DNA from: Trinickia fusca
GTDB taxonomy: Bacteria; Pseudomonadota; Gammaproteobacteria; Burkholderiales; Burkholderiaceae
Reading direction: 5' to 3'
DNA length: 64,000 nucleotides
NCBI RefSeq assembly: GCF_003628145.1
Contig: NZ_RBZV01000001.1
Location: 694,299-758,298 of the forward strand
Positions within the stretch are counted from its first letter, which is position 1. Each line of letters opens with the position of its first letter. Positions 34,718 through 43,442 of the stretch are shown here, piece by piece. The translations under genes were made by a program, and so were the position numbers. The notes under the pieces are model-generated. The model was not told the origin of the DNA and made no database searches. It saw only the letters and a program-made list of their open reading frames with translations.

Positions 34718-35908
34718 ATGTTTCCTTCTCATCCGTTCGCACCACTCACGATTCGCGGTCGCTCGCTGTTGCCGATCGTGCAAGGCGGCATGGGCGTCGG
34801 CATTTCCGCGCATCGGCTCGCCGGCAGCGTCGCCCGCGAAGGTGCGCTGGGCACGATCGCCAGCATCGATCTGCGTCACCATCACGCCGACCTGATCGCG
34901 TGCTGCGAGGCCAACCCCGATCGCGCCACGCTCGAGCAAGCCAATCTCGATGCGCTCGCCCGCGAGATCGAGGCCGCGCGGCAGGTGTCGCAAGGGCGCG
35001 GCATGATCGCGGTCAACGTGATGAAGGCCGTCAGTGCGCATGCCGATTACGTGCGCGTCGCCTGCGAGCAAGGTGCCGACGCGATCGTGATGGGGGCTGG
35101 GTTGCCGCTCGATCTGCCTGACCTGACTCAAGGCTATGACATCGCGCTGATCCCGATTCTTTCCGATGCGCGCGGCGTCGCGCTCGTGCTCAAGAAGTGG
35201 GCCAGGAAAGGGCGCCTGCCCGACGCGATCGTCATCGAACATCCCGCACACGCCGGCGGGCACCTGGGTGTCACGAATCTCGATGACATGCAAGATCCGC
35301 GCTTTGCGTTCGAGCGCATCTTTGCCGACCTCGAGCTCGTGTTCGAGCAACTCGGCATCTCGCGCGCGGCCGTACCGCTCATTGTGGCGGGCGGTATCGA
35401 CGGTCACGACGCCGTGGCCCGGTGGCTCAAGGCCGGTGCCGACGGTGTGCAGGTCGGCACGGCGTTCGCGGTGACCGAGGAGGGCGACGCGCATCCGAAC
35501 TTCAAGCGCGTGTTGCTCGATGCGAGGCCTGAGGACATTGTCGAGTTCATCAGCGTGACGGGACTGCCCGCGCGGGCAGTCAAGACGCCGTGGCTCACGC
35601 GCTACCTGCGCAACGAATCGCGCATCCGCACGAAGATCGGCTGCCGCCGGCATGCGTGCCCGACGGCCCTCGAATGTCTGTATGCGTGCGGACTGCGTGA
35701 TGGCATCGAGCAGTTCGGCCACTTCTGCATCGACACGCGGCTCAGCGCGGCCTTGCGCGGCGACGTCGCGAACGGCCTGTTCTTCCGAGGCAAGGAAGCG
35801 CTGCCGTTCGGCAACGAGATGCGCAGCGTGCGCGACTTGCTCGAGCTGCTGCTGACCGGCGTGGCGCGACCTGCTGTCGCATGCCGCTCCGCATATGCAC
35901 TGACTTGA
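34718..35908 (+). CDS. Nitronate monooxygenase-like FMN protein
   Basis: 396 residues from the ATG at 34718. TIM-barrel FMN protein of the 2-nitropropane dioxygenase/NMO family: VQGGMGVGIS near the N terminus, EHPAHAGGHLG (residues ~178-188, phosphate and active-site region), IVAGGIDGHDAVARWLKAGADGVQVGTAF (FMN phosphate loop). The C-terminal third has a Cys cluster (CRRHACPTALECLYACG) beyond the classic domain, which could bind metal. The substrate may be a nitronate or the protein may be an enoyl-reductase-like relative. Preceded by 260 bases in which I see no gene. Confidence 0.8.
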   Translation: MFPSHPFAPLTIRGRSLLPIVQGGMGVGISAHRLAGSVAREGALGTIASIDLRHHHADLIACCEANPDRATLEQANLDALAREIEAARQVSQGRGMIAVNVMKAVSAHADYVRVACEQGADAIVMGAGLPLDLPDLTQGYDIALIPILSDARGVALVLKKWARKGRLPDAIVIEHPAHAGGHLGVTNLDDMQDPRFAFERIFADLELVFEQLGISRAAVPLIVAGGIDGHDAVARWLKAGADGVQVGTAFAVTEEGDAHPNFKRVLLDARPEDIVEFISVTGLPARAVKTPWLTRYLRNESRIRTKIGCRRHACPTALECLYACGLRDGIEQFGHFCIDTRLSAALRGDVANGLFFRGKEALPFGNEMRSVRDLLELLLTGVARPAVACRSAYALT

Positions 35909-35925
35909 CTGCGGTCAAGCCCCGG

Positions 35926-35962
35926 GTTGTAAAGCCCCTAAAAAATATAGGGGCTTTACAAC
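35926..35962 (+). repeat. Strong inverted repeat in the ompW leader
   Basis: A perfect 15-bp inverted repeat, GTTGTAAAGCCCCTA and TAGGGGCTTTACAAC, around an A/T loop of seven bases. It lies 17 bases after the upstream stop and 16 bases before the ompW ATG. No T-run follows, so it may be an operator or leader stem rather than a simple terminator. Confidence 0.6.
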
Positions 35963-35978
35963 GACCGGAACAAACAAC

Positions 35979-36656
35979 ATGAACAAACGCATCACGACGC
36001 TGACCGCAGCGGTTTGTCTTTTGAGCGCGCTTGGCGCGGCGTCAGGGGCCCAGGCGGCCGATAGCACGAGTATGACTGCAGCCGTCACACCGGCCGATGC
36101 CGCGAGCGGCGCCATTCATGCGGGCGACTGGCTCGTGCGGCTGCGCGCGATCAGCATCGAGCCGCTTGCACGCACGGACAACACGCTGCCGGCGTTGAAC
36201 GTCGGCGTCAACAATGCGCTCGTGCCCGAGCTCGACTTCACGTACATGATTCGCGACAACGTCGGCGTCGAGCTGATTCTGGGTACGTCGCGCCATCAGG
36301 TGACGTCAAGCCTCGGCAAGCTGGGCGGCATCGGGGTCCTACCGCCGACGCTGCTGCTGCAGTACCACTTCAATCATGCGGGCCGCATTCGTCCTTACGT
36401 CGGTGCCGGGCTCAACTACACGCTCTTCTACAACAACGGCCTGCACGCCGGTAACCAGCCGATCGCGACCGACAACCACAGCTTCGGCCCGGCACTGCAA
36501 GCAGGCGTCGACGTTCAAGTCGCGAAGAACCTGTTCGTGAACGCGGACATCAAGAAGATCTGGATGAAAACGGGGACGTCGCTGAACGGGACTTCGCTCG
36601 GCACGCTGCACATCGATCCGCTGGTCGTCGGCGTGGGCGTTGGGATGAAGTTCTGA
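35979..36656 (+). CDS. ompW: OmpW-family outer-membrane protein
   Basis: 225 residues. Signal peptide (1-25, GAQA-AD), then the eight-strand OmpW barrel: GDWLVRLRAISIEP, VGVNNALVPELDFTYMIRDNVGVELILGTSRHQV, LLLQYHFNHAGRIRPYVGAGLNYTLFY, ending in IDPLVVGVGVGMKF with the terminal Phe. Small hydrophobic-compound channel family. Preceded by the 15-bp inverted repeat and followed by a strong terminator. Confidence 0.92.
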   Translation: MNKRITTLTAAVCLLSALGAASGAQAADSTSMTAAVTPADAASGAIHAGDWLVRLRAISIEPLARTDNTLPALNVGVNNALVPELDFTYMIRDNVGVELILGTSRHQVTSSLGKLGGIGVLPPTLLLQYHFNHAGRIRPYVGAGLNYTLFYNNGLHAGNQPIATDNHSFGPALQAGVDVQVAKNLFVNADIKKIWMKTGTSLNGTSLGTLHIDPLVVGVGVGMKF

Positions 36657-36712
36657 GCATGAGGGACTGAACCCGAGCTGCCGTGGACTTGATCGCCGCG
36701 GCAGACGGGGAC

Positions 36713-36749
36713 AAACGCAAAACGCCGGCTGAGCCGGCGTTTTGCGTTT
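36713..36749. terminator. Bidirectional terminator between ompW and DUF1289 gene
   Basis: Perfect 17-bp inverted repeat: 36713-36729 and 36733-36749 (core GCCGGC, TGA loop, GCCGGC), with AAAACG/CGTTTT arms that give T-rich tails on both strands. Sits between convergent genes. Confidence 0.9.
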
Positions 36750-36788
36750 CAGTCGTCTATATAGAGAGTAGAGAGTAAGCGGACGGGC

Positions 36789-36992
36789 TCAGTCTCGGTC
36801 GTACTTAAAGCGCATGGCCGTGCCTTCGCGTTCGATGCGGGACCAGACGGCACGCTTTTCGTCTTCGCTGAGGAAGACCCAGTTCGAGACTTCCGTGGCC
36901 GTGCGGCCACAGCCTTTGCATATCTCGTCGAAGAGCGTCGAGCACACGCCGATGCAGGGGCTGTCGGGCCGGGAATGGAGTTCGGAGGTCAT
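36789..36992 (-). CDS. DUF1289 domain protein
   Basis: 67 residues. The four-cysteine pattern SPCIGVCSTLFDEICKGCGRT (residues ~11-29) is diagnostic of DUF1289, a small putative metal-binding family; it is followed by the usual EVSNWVFLSEDEKRAVWSRI. Complete. Often found as an independent small gene. Biochemical role not established. Confidence 0.88.
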   Translation of the reverse strand: MTSELHSRPDSPCIGVCSTLFDEICKGCGRTATEVSNWVFLSEDEKRAVWSRIEREGTAMRFKYDRD

Positions 36993-37439
36993 CGCGAAGC
37001 AGGTCGTAACAGGGAAAGAAGGGACGAATGGCGGTCGGCAGGGGCCGACGAAGGCTCCATGTTAGCGCACACGGCACCTCGTTCCGGCATGGCGGGTCCG
37101 CACGAGATGAAAGCCAATCGAAGGAAATGACCGCGCCTGACCATGACTAGAAGATGACATCGATTATTTTCGTGGTGGACACGTGCCGATAACCCGATAA
37201 AATTGCGCGGCTTTGCGCGCGGCGTGCCGTGCGTGGTAGAAGACGAACGATGCGTAGCGGACGTCGGCTGGGCGTGCGAAGGGGCGCTGTACCCTTTGTG
37301 CGACAGGTCGGCGTTTTTTTCGATTGCGCGGCGCATTTGATGGTAGTTTTCGAGTTTTTTAGGAGTCGCCTGCCTGACGCGGCGGCAAGGGCTTGGGAAT
37401 AGGGGATCGGCCGGCTCGTCGATCCGGACGGAGAAGCGG
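36993..37439. promoter_or_regulatory. Upstream region of the polyamine transporter operon
   Basis: 446 bases with no supported gene; short frames here lack codon bias. It should contain the potF promoter and 5' leader (GGAGAAGCGG before the ATG). I see no clear operator. Confidence 0.4.
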
Positions 37440-38540
37440 ATGAAAGCAAAAATGTTGAGACACTTCGCCATGCTCGCGCTTTGCGCGACGGCCACCGTAG
37501 GCGCGGCCGCCAAGGACACGCAGCTGAATGTCTATAACTGGTCCGACTACATCGCGAAGGACACTATTCCGAACTTCGAGAAGCAGACGGGCATCAAGGT
37601 TCGCTACGACAACTACGACAGCGACGACACGCTGCAAGCGAAGCTGCTGACCGGCAACTCGGGCTACGACATCGTCGTGCCGACGAGCAACTACGCGGGC
37701 AAGCAGATCGCAGCGGGCATCTTCCAGCCGCTCGACAAGTCGAAGATGCCGAACCTGAAGTATCTCGACCCGGCGCTGATGGCGCTCGTGGCCGGCGCCG
37801 ACCCCGGCAACAAATATGTGGTGCCCTGGGCCTGGGGCACGACGGGCCTCGGCTACAACGTCACGAAGGTCCAGCAGATCCTCGGCAAGAACGTGCCGCT
37901 CGACAACTGGGACATCCTGTTCAAGCCTGAGAACATTTCGAAGCTGAAGACGTGCGGCGTGTCGGTGCTCGATGCGCCCGACCAGGTGTTCGCAGCGGCG
38001 CTGCACTACATCGGCAAGGATCCGATGAGCACGAACCCGGCCGACTATCAGGCCGCGCTCGCGATGATGAAGAAGATCCGTCCGTACATCACGCAGTTCA
38101 ACTCGTCGGGCTATATCAACGACATGGTCGGCGGCGACATCTGCTTCACGTACGGCTGGTCGGGCGACGTCGTGATCGCCAAGCACCGTACGCTCGAGGC
38201 CAAGAAGCCGTACAAGCTCGAGTACTACATTCCGAAGGGCGGTGCGCCGGTCTGGTTCGATGTGATGGCGATTCCGAAGGATGCCGGGCACAAGGAAGCG
38301 GCGCTGAACTGGATCAACTACATCGAAACGCCGCAAGTGCACGCCGCGATCACCAATGCGGTGTACTACCCGAGCGCGAATGCCGAAGCGAAGAAGTACG
38401 TCGATCCGACGATCGCGAACGACCCGGCCGTCTATCCGCCGGCCGACGTCGTGAAGACGCTGTTCCTGCTCAAGCCGCTGCCGCCGGAAATCCAGCGTCT
38501 GCAAACGCGGCTGTGGACGGAATTCAAGTCGGGCCGCTAA
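37440..38540 (+). CDS. potF: Polyamine ABC transporter substrate-binding protein
   Basis: 366 residues. Signal peptide (1-22, GAAA-KD). Typical PotF/SpuD N terminus LNVYNWSDYIAKDTIPNFEKQTGIKVRYDNYDSDDTLQAKLLTGNSGYDIVVPTS and ligand-site motifs (WAWGTTGLGYNV, CFTYGWSGDVVIA, WFDVMAIPKDAGHKEAALNWINY). Probably putrescine or a related diamine. First gene of potF-A-H-I order; a hairpin separates it from the ATPase gene, consistent with higher expression of the binding protein. Confidence 0.92.
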   Translation: MKAKMLRHFAMLALCATATVGAAAKDTQLNVYNWSDYIAKDTIPNFEKQTGIKVRYDNYDSDDTLQAKLLTGNSGYDIVVPTSNYAGKQIAAGIFQPLDKSKMPNLKYLDPALMALVAGADPGNKYVVPWAWGTTGLGYNVTKVQQILGKNVPLDNWDILFKPENISKLKTCGVSVLDAPDQVFAAALHYIGKDPMSTNPADYQAALAMMKKIRPYITQFNSSGYINDMVGGDICFTYGWSGDVVIAKHRTLEAKKPYKLEYYIPKGGAPVWFDVMAIPKDAGHKEAALNWINYIETPQVHAAITNAVYYPSANAEAKKYVDPTIANDPAVYPPADVVKTLFLLKPLPPEIQRLQTRLWTEFKSGR

Positions 38541-38580
38541 ACAGATGTGCCGCCCAGGCGGCATCGAACGTGGCATCAAG

Positions 38581-38608
38581 AAGCCCCCGGACCGTTGCCG
38601 GGGGCTTT
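38581..38608 (+). terminator. Intercistronic hairpin after potF
   Basis: Stem AAGCCCCCGG (38581-38590) with CCGGGGGCTT (38598-38607), seven-base loop, only three T. Likely a partial terminator or mRNA-stabilising stem between potF and the ATPase gene. Confidence 0.7.
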
Positions 38609-38641
38609 GTACGTCAAACGAGTGGAGTCAAGCAGCACATC

Positions 38642-39805
38642 ATGAGTGATCAAGCGAGCTCGCAGGCCGGTAGCGGCGCGCGCCCAATGGGTATGGCGTC
38701 GGCGGAAGGGACGTCGACGGAGAATTTTGTCCAGATCGTCGACGTCGTCAAGAAGTTCGACGAAACGGTGGCCGTCAAGAACGTCAGTTTGTCGGTGGCC
38801 AAGGGCGAGCTGTTCGCCCTGCTCGGCAGCTCCGGCTGCGGCAAGTCGACGCTGCTGCGCATGCTGGCCGGCTTCGAGGCGGTGACCTCGGGCAAGATCC
38901 TCATCGACGGGGAAGATCTCGCGACGCTGCCGCCGTATCGCCGGCCCGTCAACATGATGTTCCAGTCGTACGCGCTGTTTCCGCACATGACGGTCGAAGC
39001 GAACGTGGCGTTCGGGCTCAAGCAGGAGGGCGTGCCCAAGGCCGAGCTCAAGGATCGCGTGCACGACGCGCTGGAGCTCGTGCAGATGGGCCGCTTTGCC
39101 AAGCGCAAGCCGCATCAGCTCTCGGGCGGCCAGCAGCAGCGCGTCGCGCTCGCGCGTTCGCTCGTGAAGCGCCCCAAGCTGCTGCTGCTCGACGAGCCGA
39201 TGTCGGCGCTCGACAAGCAGATCCGTCAGCGCACGCAGATCGAGCTCGTGAACATTCTCGATCGCGTCGGCGTCACATGCATCATGGTCACGCATGACCA
39301 GGAAGAGGCGATGACGATGGCTTCGCGCCTGGCCGTCATGAGCGAAGGCAGCATCGTGCAGCTCGGCACGCCGCATGAAGTCTACGAGTACCCGAATTCG
39401 CGTTTCTCGGCCGAGTTCATCGGCTCGACGAACCTGTTCGACGGGCATGTCATCGAGGACGAGCCCGACCACATTTTCGTCGAAACGTCCGATCTGCCGT
39501 CCCAGCTGTACGTGAACCACGGCATCACGGGCCCGCTCGGCATGCCGGTGACGATCTCGGTGCGGCCCGAGCGCATCGCGCTCACGCGCAAGCCGCCCGA
39601 AGGCGCCTACAACTGGGGCCGCGGCACGGTGTCGAACATCGCGTATCTCGGCGGCCATTCGCTGTATCACGTCAAGCTCGACTCGGGCAAGACGGTGGTC
39701 GCAAGCGTCTCGAGCCTCGCACTCTCCGAGATCGAAACGCCGACGTGGGGTGACGAGGTCTATGTACGCTGGAGCGCGAGCGCAGGGGTGGTGCTGACGT
39801 CATGA
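38642..39805 (+). CDS. potG: Polyamine ABC transporter ATP-binding protein
   Basis: 387 residues from the ATG at 38642. ABC ATPase: Walker A GSSGCGKSTLLRM, Q-loop FQSYALFPHMTVEANVAFGLKQ, signature LSGGQQQRVALARSLVKRPKLLLLDEPMSALD (signature plus Walker B), H-loop TCIMVTHDQEEAMTMA. The C-terminal third is a TOBE-like regulatory domain (about 290-380). Paired with the two permeases that follow; its stop overlaps the first permease start by four bases. Confidence 0.93.
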   Translation: MSDQASSQAGSGARPMGMASAEGTSTENFVQIVDVVKKFDETVAVKNVSLSVAKGELFALLGSSGCGKSTLLRMLAGFEAVTSGKILIDGEDLATLPPYRRPVNMMFQSYALFPHMTVEANVAFGLKQEGVPKAELKDRVHDALELVQMGRFAKRKPHQLSGGQQQRVALARSLVKRPKLLLLDEPMSALDKQIRQRTQIELVNILDRVGVTCIMVTHDQEEAMTMASRLAVMSEGSIVQLGTPHEVYEYPNSRFSAEFIGSTNLFDGHVIEDEPDHIFVETSDLPSQLYVNHGITGPLGMPVTISVRPERIALTRKPPEGAYNWGRGTVSNIAYLGGHSLYHVKLDSGKTVVASVSSLALSEIETPTWGDEVYVRWSASAGVVLTS

Positions 39806-40731
39806 AAGCGTTGTTGACTTCGATCGCCATGTGGCCGGCCCGGCGCCTCAGGCTGACGGGCAGTACGGCCGTCGTCGCGGGGCCGTTCCTCTGGCTGCTG
39901 CTGTTCTTCTTCGTGCCGTTCCTGCTCGTCGTCAAGATCAGCTTTGCCGAGCTGCAGCTCGGCATTCCGCCGTACACCGAGCTCACGTCCATCAAGGACG
40001 GCGTCGTGCAGATCGCGCTGAACGTCCAGCACTACGCGTTTCTGTTCAGCGACACCCTGTACTTCGCGACCTACGTCAATTCGGTGCTCGTCGCTGCCGT
40101 CACGACGTTGCTGTGCCTCGTGATCGGCTATCCGATGGCGTATTACATCGCGCGCTCGAATCCGAATTCGCGCAATCTGCTGATGATGGCCGTCATGCTG
40201 CCGTTCTGGACGTCGTTCCTGATTCGCGTCTACGCGTGGGTCGGCATCCTCAAGAACAATGGGCTGCTCAACAACTTCCTGATGGCGATCGGCCTGATCC
40301 ATACGCCGATCGAGCTGTATCGCACGAATGCGGCCGTCTATATCGGCATGGTGTACTCGTTTCTGCCGTTTCTCGTGATGCCGCTGTACGCGCACCTCGT
40401 GAAGATGGACCTCACGCTGCTCGAGGCCGCCTACGACCTCGGCGCGAAGCCGTGGAAGGCATTCGTGCAAATCACGCTGCCGTTGTCGAAGAACGGGATC
40501 ATCGCCGGGTGTCTGCTCGTGTTCATTCCGGCCGTGGGCGAGTATGTGATTCCCGAACTGCTCGGCGGTGCCAACACGCTGATGATCGGTCGCGTCATGT
40601 GGAACGAGTTCTTCAACAACGCGGACTGGCCGATGGCTTCGGCCGTCACGTGTGCGATGGTGCTGCTGCTGCTCGTGCCGATGGCGCTGTTCCAGTACTT
40701 TCAAGCCAAACAACTGGAAACGCGCCGATGA
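39802..40731 (+). CDS. potH: Polyamine ABC transporter permease (PotH-like)
   Basis: 309 residues, start overlapping the ATPase gene (ATGA). Six hydrophobic segments and the EAA loop (LVKMDLTLLEAAYDLGAKPWKAFVQITLPLSKNGIIAGCLLVFIPAVGEYVIPELLGG) of a binding-protein-dependent permease. Forms the heterodimeric channel with the next gene. Complete length. Confidence 0.93.
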   Translation: MKALLTSIAMWPARRLRLTGSTAVVAGPFLWLLLFFFVPFLLVVKISFAELQLGIPPYTELTSIKDGVVQIALNVQHYAFLFSDTLYFATYVNSVLVAAVTTLLCLVIGYPMAYYIARSNPNSRNLLMMAVMLPFWTSFLIRVYAWVGILKNNGLLNNFLMAIGLIHTPIELYRTNAAVYIGMVYSFLPFLVMPLYAHLVKMDLTLLEAAYDLGAKPWKAFVQITLPLSKNGIIAGCLLVFIPAVGEYVIPELLGGANTLMIGRVMWNEFFNNADWPMASAVTCAMVLLLLVPMALFQYFQAKQLETRR

Positions 40732-41549
40732 TCAAACCGAATCGCACCTTGCAGCTGGTGACCCTCGGCATCGGCTTCGCATTCCTGTACATCCCGATCC
40801 TGAGCCTGATCGTCTATTCGTTCAACGAGTCGCAACTCGTGACGGTGTGGACGCATTTCTCGATGCGCTGGTATGCGGCGCTCGCGAACGACGACGAACT
40901 CATCACGGCGTTCTGGCTGTCGCTGCGTATTGCGTTGCTGACGGCTTTCGCATCGGTCTTCATCGGCACGTGGGCCGGCTTCGTGCTCGCGCGCATGGGT
41001 CGCTTTCGCGGCTTCACGCTGTTCACGGGCATGATCAACGCGCCGCTCGTGATCCCCGAGGTGATTCAGGGCATCTCGCTGCTGCTGCTGTTCATCGAAA
41101 TGGGCAAGTGGCTCGGCTGGCCGGGCGGGCGGGGGCTCGTGACGATCTGGATCGGCCACGTCATGCTGTGCATGTCGTATGTCGCGATCATCGTGCAGTC
41201 GCGCGTGCGTGAGCTCAATCCGTCGCTCGAGGAAGCGGCGCTCGATTTGGGGGCGACGCCGTTCAAGGTTTTTTTCGCGATCACGCTGCCGCTGATCTCG
41301 CAAGCGCTGATGTCGGGCTGGCTGTTGTCGTTCACGTTGTCGATTGATGATCTCGTGCTGTCGGCGTTCTTGTCGGGGCCGGGGTCGACGACATTGCCGC
41401 TTGTCGTGTTCTCGCGGGTGCGGCTGGGGTTGAATCCCGAGATGAATGCGCTGGCGACGCTGTTTATCGGTGTCGTGACGGTGGGCGTGATCGGCATCAA
41501 CTATTTCTTGCTGAAGGCGGAGAAGAAACGGATGGCGGGTGTGGCGTAA
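40728..41549 (+). CDS. potI: Polyamine ABC transporter permease (PotI-like)
   Basis: 273 residues from the ATG at 40728, overlapping the previous stop (ATGA). Hydrophobic segments with EAA loop VRELNPSLEEAALDLGATPFKVFFAITLPLISQALMSGWLLSFTLSIDDLVLSAFLSGPGSTTLP, the family signature. Second permease subunit; last gene of the operon, followed by a terminator. Confidence 0.93.
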   Translation: MIKPNRTLQLVTLGIGFAFLYIPILSLIVYSFNESQLVTVWTHFSMRWYAALANDDELITAFWLSLRIALLTAFASVFIGTWAGFVLARMGRFRGFTLFTGMINAPLVIPEVIQGISLLLLFIEMGKWLGWPGGRGLVTIWIGHVMLCMSYVAIIVQSRVRELNPSLEEAALDLGATPFKVFFAITLPLISQALMSGWLLSFTLSIDDLVLSAFLSGPGSTTLPLVVFSRVRLGLNPEMNALATLFIGVVTVGVIGINYFLLKAEKKRMAGVA

Positions 41550-41578
41550 CACGCGACGGGTGTGAGCGCCAGCAGATC

Positions 41579-41627
41579 GCCCGTCCTTGCCGTGCAGAAA
41601 GACGGAAGGACAGAAGGACGGGCTTTT
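41579..41627 (+). terminator. Terminator of the polyamine operon
   Basis: Ten-bp stem GCCCGTCCTT (41579-41588) with AAGGACGGGC (41614-41623) around a 25-base loop that can pair internally, followed by TTTT. It also marks the left edge of the accessory island. Confidence 0.75.
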
Positions 41628-41702
41628 CCATGCTGGGAAGGTCTGCGCCTAGTCCATCGGCTCGCTACGTGCAACCGCCGAAGCACTTCCTCAGAGCGAA
41701 CA

Positions 41703-42377
41703 TCAGTAGCATCTCTGCACTCCGGATTGACGGTAGGTGATTGTCCCAGGTTCTCGGGTTACGTACTGCTGGTTGTAGCCTCTGAACGGGATGTGCGTAC
41801 GCTTGGCAGACTGAAGAAATTCCTCTAGCTGTCGTTCGAGAGCGAGTTGCTCTTGCGCATACTTGTTGAAGATATTCGCGCCCTTGCCGTTGTTGCGTTT
41901 AAGGACCTCCGGTAGCTTACCGAGGGTGTACATGAAATGGTCTTCGTACAGCACGGCCTGAGCCTGAGTCGGCCACGGGTCGACGACGATGAAATGCCCT
42001 TGAAACCAGCTGAGCTTACCGAGCAGGCAAAACGAGTGGTCGGCGTTCCGTGCGCTCACCCACAGCACTTGGTATTGCGGGCCGATGCTCTCGCGGCACC
42101 GGACGTACGCACAGGCCGCCATCTCGCCGCAGTTCCCGGCCCCGGCGACAACCGCGGCGAGGGCCATACGTCGGGGATGCCTGCCCTCTTTCTGGGGATG
42201 GGCATTATGCTGTCGCGCAAACCGCGTACGCAGTTTCGCTTCCGGCCCATACGCGTTGTAGGACTCTTGTTGGTTTGAGCTACCGAAGTGTAGGTCTTGT
42301 TTGACCTGTTTGATTACGGCATCGCCGATCTCAAGTAGTCGCTTTTCTTCGGGGGTGACTTCCTTTGTGATGTTCAT
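41703..42377 (-). CDS. Transglutaminase/deamidase-like Cys-His-Asp protein (candidate effector)
   Basis: 224 residues, no signal peptide or membrane segment. A catalytic triad pattern is visible: Cys83 in GAGNCGEMAACAYV, His114 in NADHSFCLLG and Asp133 in GHFIVVDPW. This order and spacing (31 and 19 residues) is that of the transglutaminase-like cysteine fold used by bacterial glutamine deamidases and type III effectors (OspI, PMT C3 domain, for example). The first 60 residues are charged and Gln/Asn-rich, as expected for a translocated N terminus; the C-terminal ~35 residues are basic. Last gene on the minus strand of the island. No secretion signal or immunity gene is recognised; a housekeeping transglutaminase-like hydrolase is the alternative. 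Confidence 0.6.
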   Translation of the reverse strand: MNITKEVTPEEKRLLEIGDAVIKQVKQDLHFGSSNQQESYNAYGPEAKLRTRFARQHNAHPQKEGRHPRRMALAAVVAGAGNCGEMAACAYVRCRESIGPQYQVLWVSARNADHSFCLLGKLSWFQGHFIVVDPWPTQAQAVLYEDHFMYTLGKLPEVLKRNNGKGANIFNKYAQEQLALERQLEEFLQSAKRTHIPFRGYNQQYVTREPGTITYRQSGVQRCY

Positions 42378-42677
42378 ACAGGATCAATGTGTGACAGTGC
42401 GACGGGGAACTGTGGTGGAGTGTCCCGGTGCCGCTGGGATGAAGCGGGACATGGGTTTCTCGGTCGGTAAACACTCGAACGCCGTGAAGGCAATCGATAG
42501 CACCGCTCGCGCTTGGCATGACCTGAGGCAACACGGAAATCGTGCTTCACACGAGCGAAAGAGATTGTCGTCGCTATACGATGGTCGTGTCGCAGCGAAA
42601 TTTCTGATTGGTCAAGTGACGATTCTTTGAATTCGCTCACGGCGTGGGCCCTCGTCACAGGAAATTGGTACGTGAGC
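42378..42677. other. Intergenic segment inside the accessory island
   Basis: 300 bases. Short open frames on both strands show no coding bias or known motif. It carries the leader of the transglutaminase-like gene. Nothing else recognised. Confidence 0.4.
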
Positions 42678-42950
42678 TCAGGCGTAGCCGGACCTGCCGA
42701 GTACCGCGTCGTATTCGTCCAGTGGCATCAGTGGTTGCGGGCTCGCCGCCGTTGTCCCACGCACGCGAACATGCTCAGCAAGTAACGTCATCATCCCCGC
42801 GTAGGCGAGTGTCGATGACACCGGAAAGCTCAGCAACTTCACGTCGACGGCATCAGCGAATGCGCGCCCACGCTCGACCATTTCGCTCATGGTCAAAAGG
42901 CCGAGGTCCGGCGCGCCGATCAACGATGCGGATAACCCGTTCCCGATCAT
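42678..42950 (-). CDS. Small hypothetical protein
   Basis: 90 residues from the ATG at 42950 (MIGNGLSASLIGAPDLG), which follows the upstream stop by 13 bases; a longer frame would overlap that gene. Moderately hydrophobic, with helix-like VERGRAFADAVDVKLLSFPVSSTLAYAGMMTLLAEHV and a polar tail. No family recognised. Tight spacing to the preceding gene suggests a two-gene unit. It could be an immunity or chaperone-type partner within the island, but nothing in the sequence proves it. Confidence 0.5.
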   Translation of the reverse strand: MIGNGLSASLIGAPDLGLLTMSEMVERGRAFADAVDVKLLSFPVSSTLAYAGMMTLLAEHVRVRGTTAASPQPLMPLDEYDAVLGRSGYA

Positions 42951-42963
42951 ATGGAGCGAAATT

Positions 42964-43272
42964 CTAATCGCGCTTACGGACCGGATACGAGTCGGGATGG
43001 ATAAGAACGAGGTTTGAGGCTGAGGGTAACAGTGCAACCGAGGTCGTGCGGGTTATGGCATTGATTTCTTCCTCTGACGGTGCCGTCGAAACGCGACGTC
43101 CGCCCCATACTTGAGCGCTGACTGGGCGAGGATCATCGGGATGCGGCGCTTCCCAGGAGATCTCCAAGGAGTCGCCGGAAGGGAATTCCAGAACGAGGGA
43201 GTCCGCCGTGAGGCGTACCAACTGCCCTGATGCATCTGGGATGTACGCTTTGATCTGTTTCGGATCGGTCAT
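42964..43272 (-). CDS. Small hypothetical protein
   Basis: 102 residues from the ATG at 43272, set by GGAG six bases upstream. Acidic and beta-rich (IKAYIPDASGQLVRLTADSLVLEFPSGDSLEISWE), no signal peptide. Middle and C-terminal parts are polar (SEEEINAITRTT; LVLIHPDSYPVRKRD). Family not recognised. First gene of a pair with the 90-residue protein. It might be a small cytoplasmic binding or immunity protein; inference from position only. Confidence 0.55.
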   Translation of the reverse strand: MTDPKQIKAYIPDASGQLVRLTADSLVLEFPSGDSLEISWEAPHPDDPRPVSAQVWGGRRVSTAPSEEEINAITRTTSVALLPSASNLVLIHPDSYPVRKRD

Positions 43273-43442
43273 ATTTGGCTCCAGTGGGTGTGTGACGGAT
43301 TGGTTAGCGTGACGCACAGGGCATCAGTCGAGCGATCGTCGTGAGTGTTCTCAGACGATTCGCAATGCGTGGGGGGCGGAGGTTCCTTTAGCCGCCGGCC
43401 GACGAGGCACATCACAGAGCGAACTCCGACTTCAAATTCGAT

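Noticed and set aside
42374-42658. Short minus-strand frame of 94 codons in the island
   Set aside because: No domain, weak coding appearance and no ribosome site; treated as intergenic.
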